A DNA stretch of 6,913 nt, taken from contig DDIP01000144.1 of NCBI GenBank assembly GCA_002338605.1, positions 1,226-8,138 on the forward strand. The letters are read 5' to 3'. Both the position numbers and the translations under genes were made by a program. Positions 5,565-6,913 of this stretch are shown here, one piece after another. Source of the stretch: Proteobacteria bacterium UBA1847. Lineage in GTDB: Bacteria; Pseudomonadota; Gammaproteobacteria; Steroidobacterales; Woeseiaceae. The notes under the pieces are model-generated. The model made no database searches. It saw only the letters and a list, made by a program, of their open reading frames with translations, and was not told the DNA's origin. The stretch's first letter is position 1, and every line of letters begins with the position of its first letter.

Positions 5565-6913
5565 TTGTCTTACAAAGCCCTGATATCAGCATGCCTGCTG
5601 CTGGCCTTCGTGAACGCCAATGCAAACGAGCCGCTGTCCTGCGGTACAGCGTTGCCAAAGCCGCTGGACGCCGAGGCATTGCAGCCAGCCGAGACGCTGA
5701 ACAATCCCTCCGCAATCCAGCTTGAGGCGGGGCGTCTCGAAGCGCAACTCGGGGAATTGCCGACTGCCAGTATGTCCGGTGGTGTCGTGCTTCGCAGCGG
5801 CGACAAACTCGCCGGTGCCGACACCGCGAGGTACGAACCCAACACCCGGGCACTGCACCTTGAGGGTGGAGTGCGCTATGAGGACCCAAGCACCCAGATA
5901 CGGAGCCAATCTGCTGAGTTTGCCTACCTGACCGGTCGCATTCGCTTCGAGGGTGCCGAGTTTTCGATGGGTAGCAGCAATGCTCGCGGCGGTGCCGAGG
6001 CCATGGAAATCAACCAGGACGGCATGCTGATTCTTGACGGGGTCCGCTACACAACCTGCCCGCCCGAGTCCGAAGACTGGCTGATGCAGGGCAGATCCAT
6101 CAAACTCGACACACAAAAGGGTGTCGGAACAGCCAGGGGCGTCAAACTCGAATTCAAGGGCGTACCGATACTCTACGCCCCTTACCTGTCGTTTCCGATC
6201 GGCGATGCGCGCAAGACCGGTTTGCTGACACCGGAAATTGGCAGTTCCGGCCGCAGCGGCAACGAGCTGCGGGTACCCTGGTACTGGAATATTGCGCCCA
6301 ACTATGACGCAACGATCACGCCTCGTCTGCTGACGAGTCGTGGCTTGCAGATCGCGACCGAATTCCGGTATCTGACCGAGCGCAACAGCGGCACCGTCAA
6401 CGTCGATTATCTGCCAAATGATGACATCATCAATACATCGCGACAGCGACTTCATTTCGATCACCAGACGCTGTTTGGTGGTGGCTGGCGAAACCAGATC
6501 AATTTCAGCGAGGTGTCCGACAGTCAATACTACGAAGACCTGGGTGGCAGTCTCAGCATTTCCAGTATTACGCATTTGAACCGCAGCATTCGCCTGGACT
6601 ACTACTCCAGAAACCTCACGATGCTGGCGCGATTACAGGACTACCAGACCATCGACGACGCGATTACAGCGGACATGCAGCCTTACCAGCGCCTGCCCCA
6701 GATTGTGCTGAACGGTTTGTGGGCAATGCCGTTCGGGCTGCGCATCGGCGTCGACAGCGAGGTCGTCAAATTCGATCGTGACGTGGGCGTTACCGGTTGG
6801 CGATTCAACGCAACGCCACGTGTCGAACTCGCCCTGGAACAGCCCGGCTGGTTCGTCAAGCCGGCGATTGAATATGACTACACAGAATACAACCTGCAAG
6901 ACACATTGCCCGG
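5565..6913 (+). CDS. lptD: LPS-assembly protein LptD, N-terminal part (runs off window)
   Basis: LptD, with LptE, is the outer-membrane translocon that inserts lipopolysaccharide into the outer leaflet. The window holds the first 449 codons with no stop; a further ~300 or more would be expected. Residues 1-20 form a signal peptide (ALISACLLLAFVNANA, then NEP). Residues ~45-155 are the OstA-type beta-jellyroll that docks to LptA. From about 200 the alternating strands of the barrel domain begin (YAPYLSFPIGDARKTGLLTP, 204-223). Cys26 and Cys165 match the two N-terminal-domain cysteines that in E. coli (C31, C173) form essential disulfides with C-terminal cysteines outside this window. The start is TTG 5565: the frame opens after a TAA at 5502 and has no ATG or GTG before the signal sequence. 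No clear Shine-Dalgarno precedes it. Divergence from amgK-murU is the arrangement known in Pseudomonas. Confidence 0.94.
   Translation, partial: MSYKALISACLLLAFVNANANEPLSCGTALPKPLDAEALQPAETLNNPSAIQLEAGRLEAQLGELPTASMSGGVVLRSGDKLAGADTARYEPNTRALHLEGGVRYEDPSTQIRSQSAEFAYLTGRIRFEGAEFSMGSSNARGGAEAMEINQDGMLILDGVRYTTCPPESEDWLMQGRSIKLDTQKGVGTARGVKLEFKGVPILYAPYLSFPIGDARKTGLLTPEIGSSGRSGNELRVPWYWNIAPNYDATITPRLLTSRGLQIATEFRYLTERNSGTVNVDYLPNDDIINTSRQRLHFDHQTLFGGGWRNQINFSEVSDSQYYEDLGGSLSISSITHLNRSIRLDYYSRNLTMLARLQDYQTIDDAITADMQPYQRLPQIVLNGLWAMPFGLRIGVDSEVVKFDRDVGVTGWRFNATPRVELALEQPGWFVKPAIEYDYTEYNLQDTLP

Noticed and set aside
5586..6575. Long minus-strand open frame of 329 codons
   Set aside because: It lies antisense to lptD, whose frame shows clear signal peptide, jellyroll and barrel features. 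The antisense product has no recognisable domain and is a by-product of codon bias.
1..6913. An undescribed defence, mobile or biosynthetic system
   Set aside because: Every substantial frame belongs to a recognised housekeeping or envelope family in a conserved order. I saw no integrase, transposase, repeats of note or clustered unknown genes.

Overview
The window looks like a chromosomal housekeeping segment from a gammaproteobacterium. It is moderately GC-rich and densely coded, with no stretch over 300 bases lacking a gene. Two conserved neighbourhoods point to this group: the rlpA-dacA-ybeD-lipB run, and the divergent pair amgK-murU / lptD, both known from Pseudomonas and relatives. The genus cannot be fixed from the sequence alone. 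I see no mobile element, CRISPR array, tRNA or rRNA, and no sign of recent transfer.

Left half, + strand (1-2758): the 3' end of rlpA (SPOR domain), then dacA (penicillin-binding protein 5 type D,D-carboxypeptidase), ybeD (DUF493), lipB (octanoyltransferase, overlapping ybeD by ATGA) and a small VOC/glyoxalase-like gene. The gaps are short (51, 15, -4 and 13 bases), so these genes are probably one transcription unit, possibly with an extra promoter before dacA. The usual lipA does not directly follow lipB here. A strong hairpin lies in the 80-base convergent gap (2759-2838).

Middle, - strand (5447 down to 2839): amgK, murU and a secreted OmpA-like protein with a DUF4892-like N-terminal region form a tight operon. 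AmgK and MurU are the kinase and uridylyltransferase that salvage MurNAc from recycled peptidoglycan into UDP-MurNAc. The third protein carries a peptidoglycan-anchoring OmpA domain, so the operon links cytoplasmic recycling with a periplasmic wall-binding protein. AmgK has an oddity: its full conserved frame has no ATG, GTG or TTG upstream of the conserved N-terminal motif. The codon with correct Shine-Dalgarno spacing is ATC at 5447.

Right end, + strand (5565 to window edge): the first 449 codons of lptD, the outer-membrane LPS translocon, diverging from amgK across a 117-base gap. Its best start is TTG.

Most of the window concerns the cell envelope: glycan cleavage (RlpA), stem-peptide trimming (PBP5), wall recycling (AmgK/MurU), wall binding (OmpA-like) and LPS export (LptD). 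Lipoylation (LipB) is the exception. I found no convincing undescribed system. The items most worth a second look are the amgK start and the OmpA/DUF4892 gene in the recycling operon.
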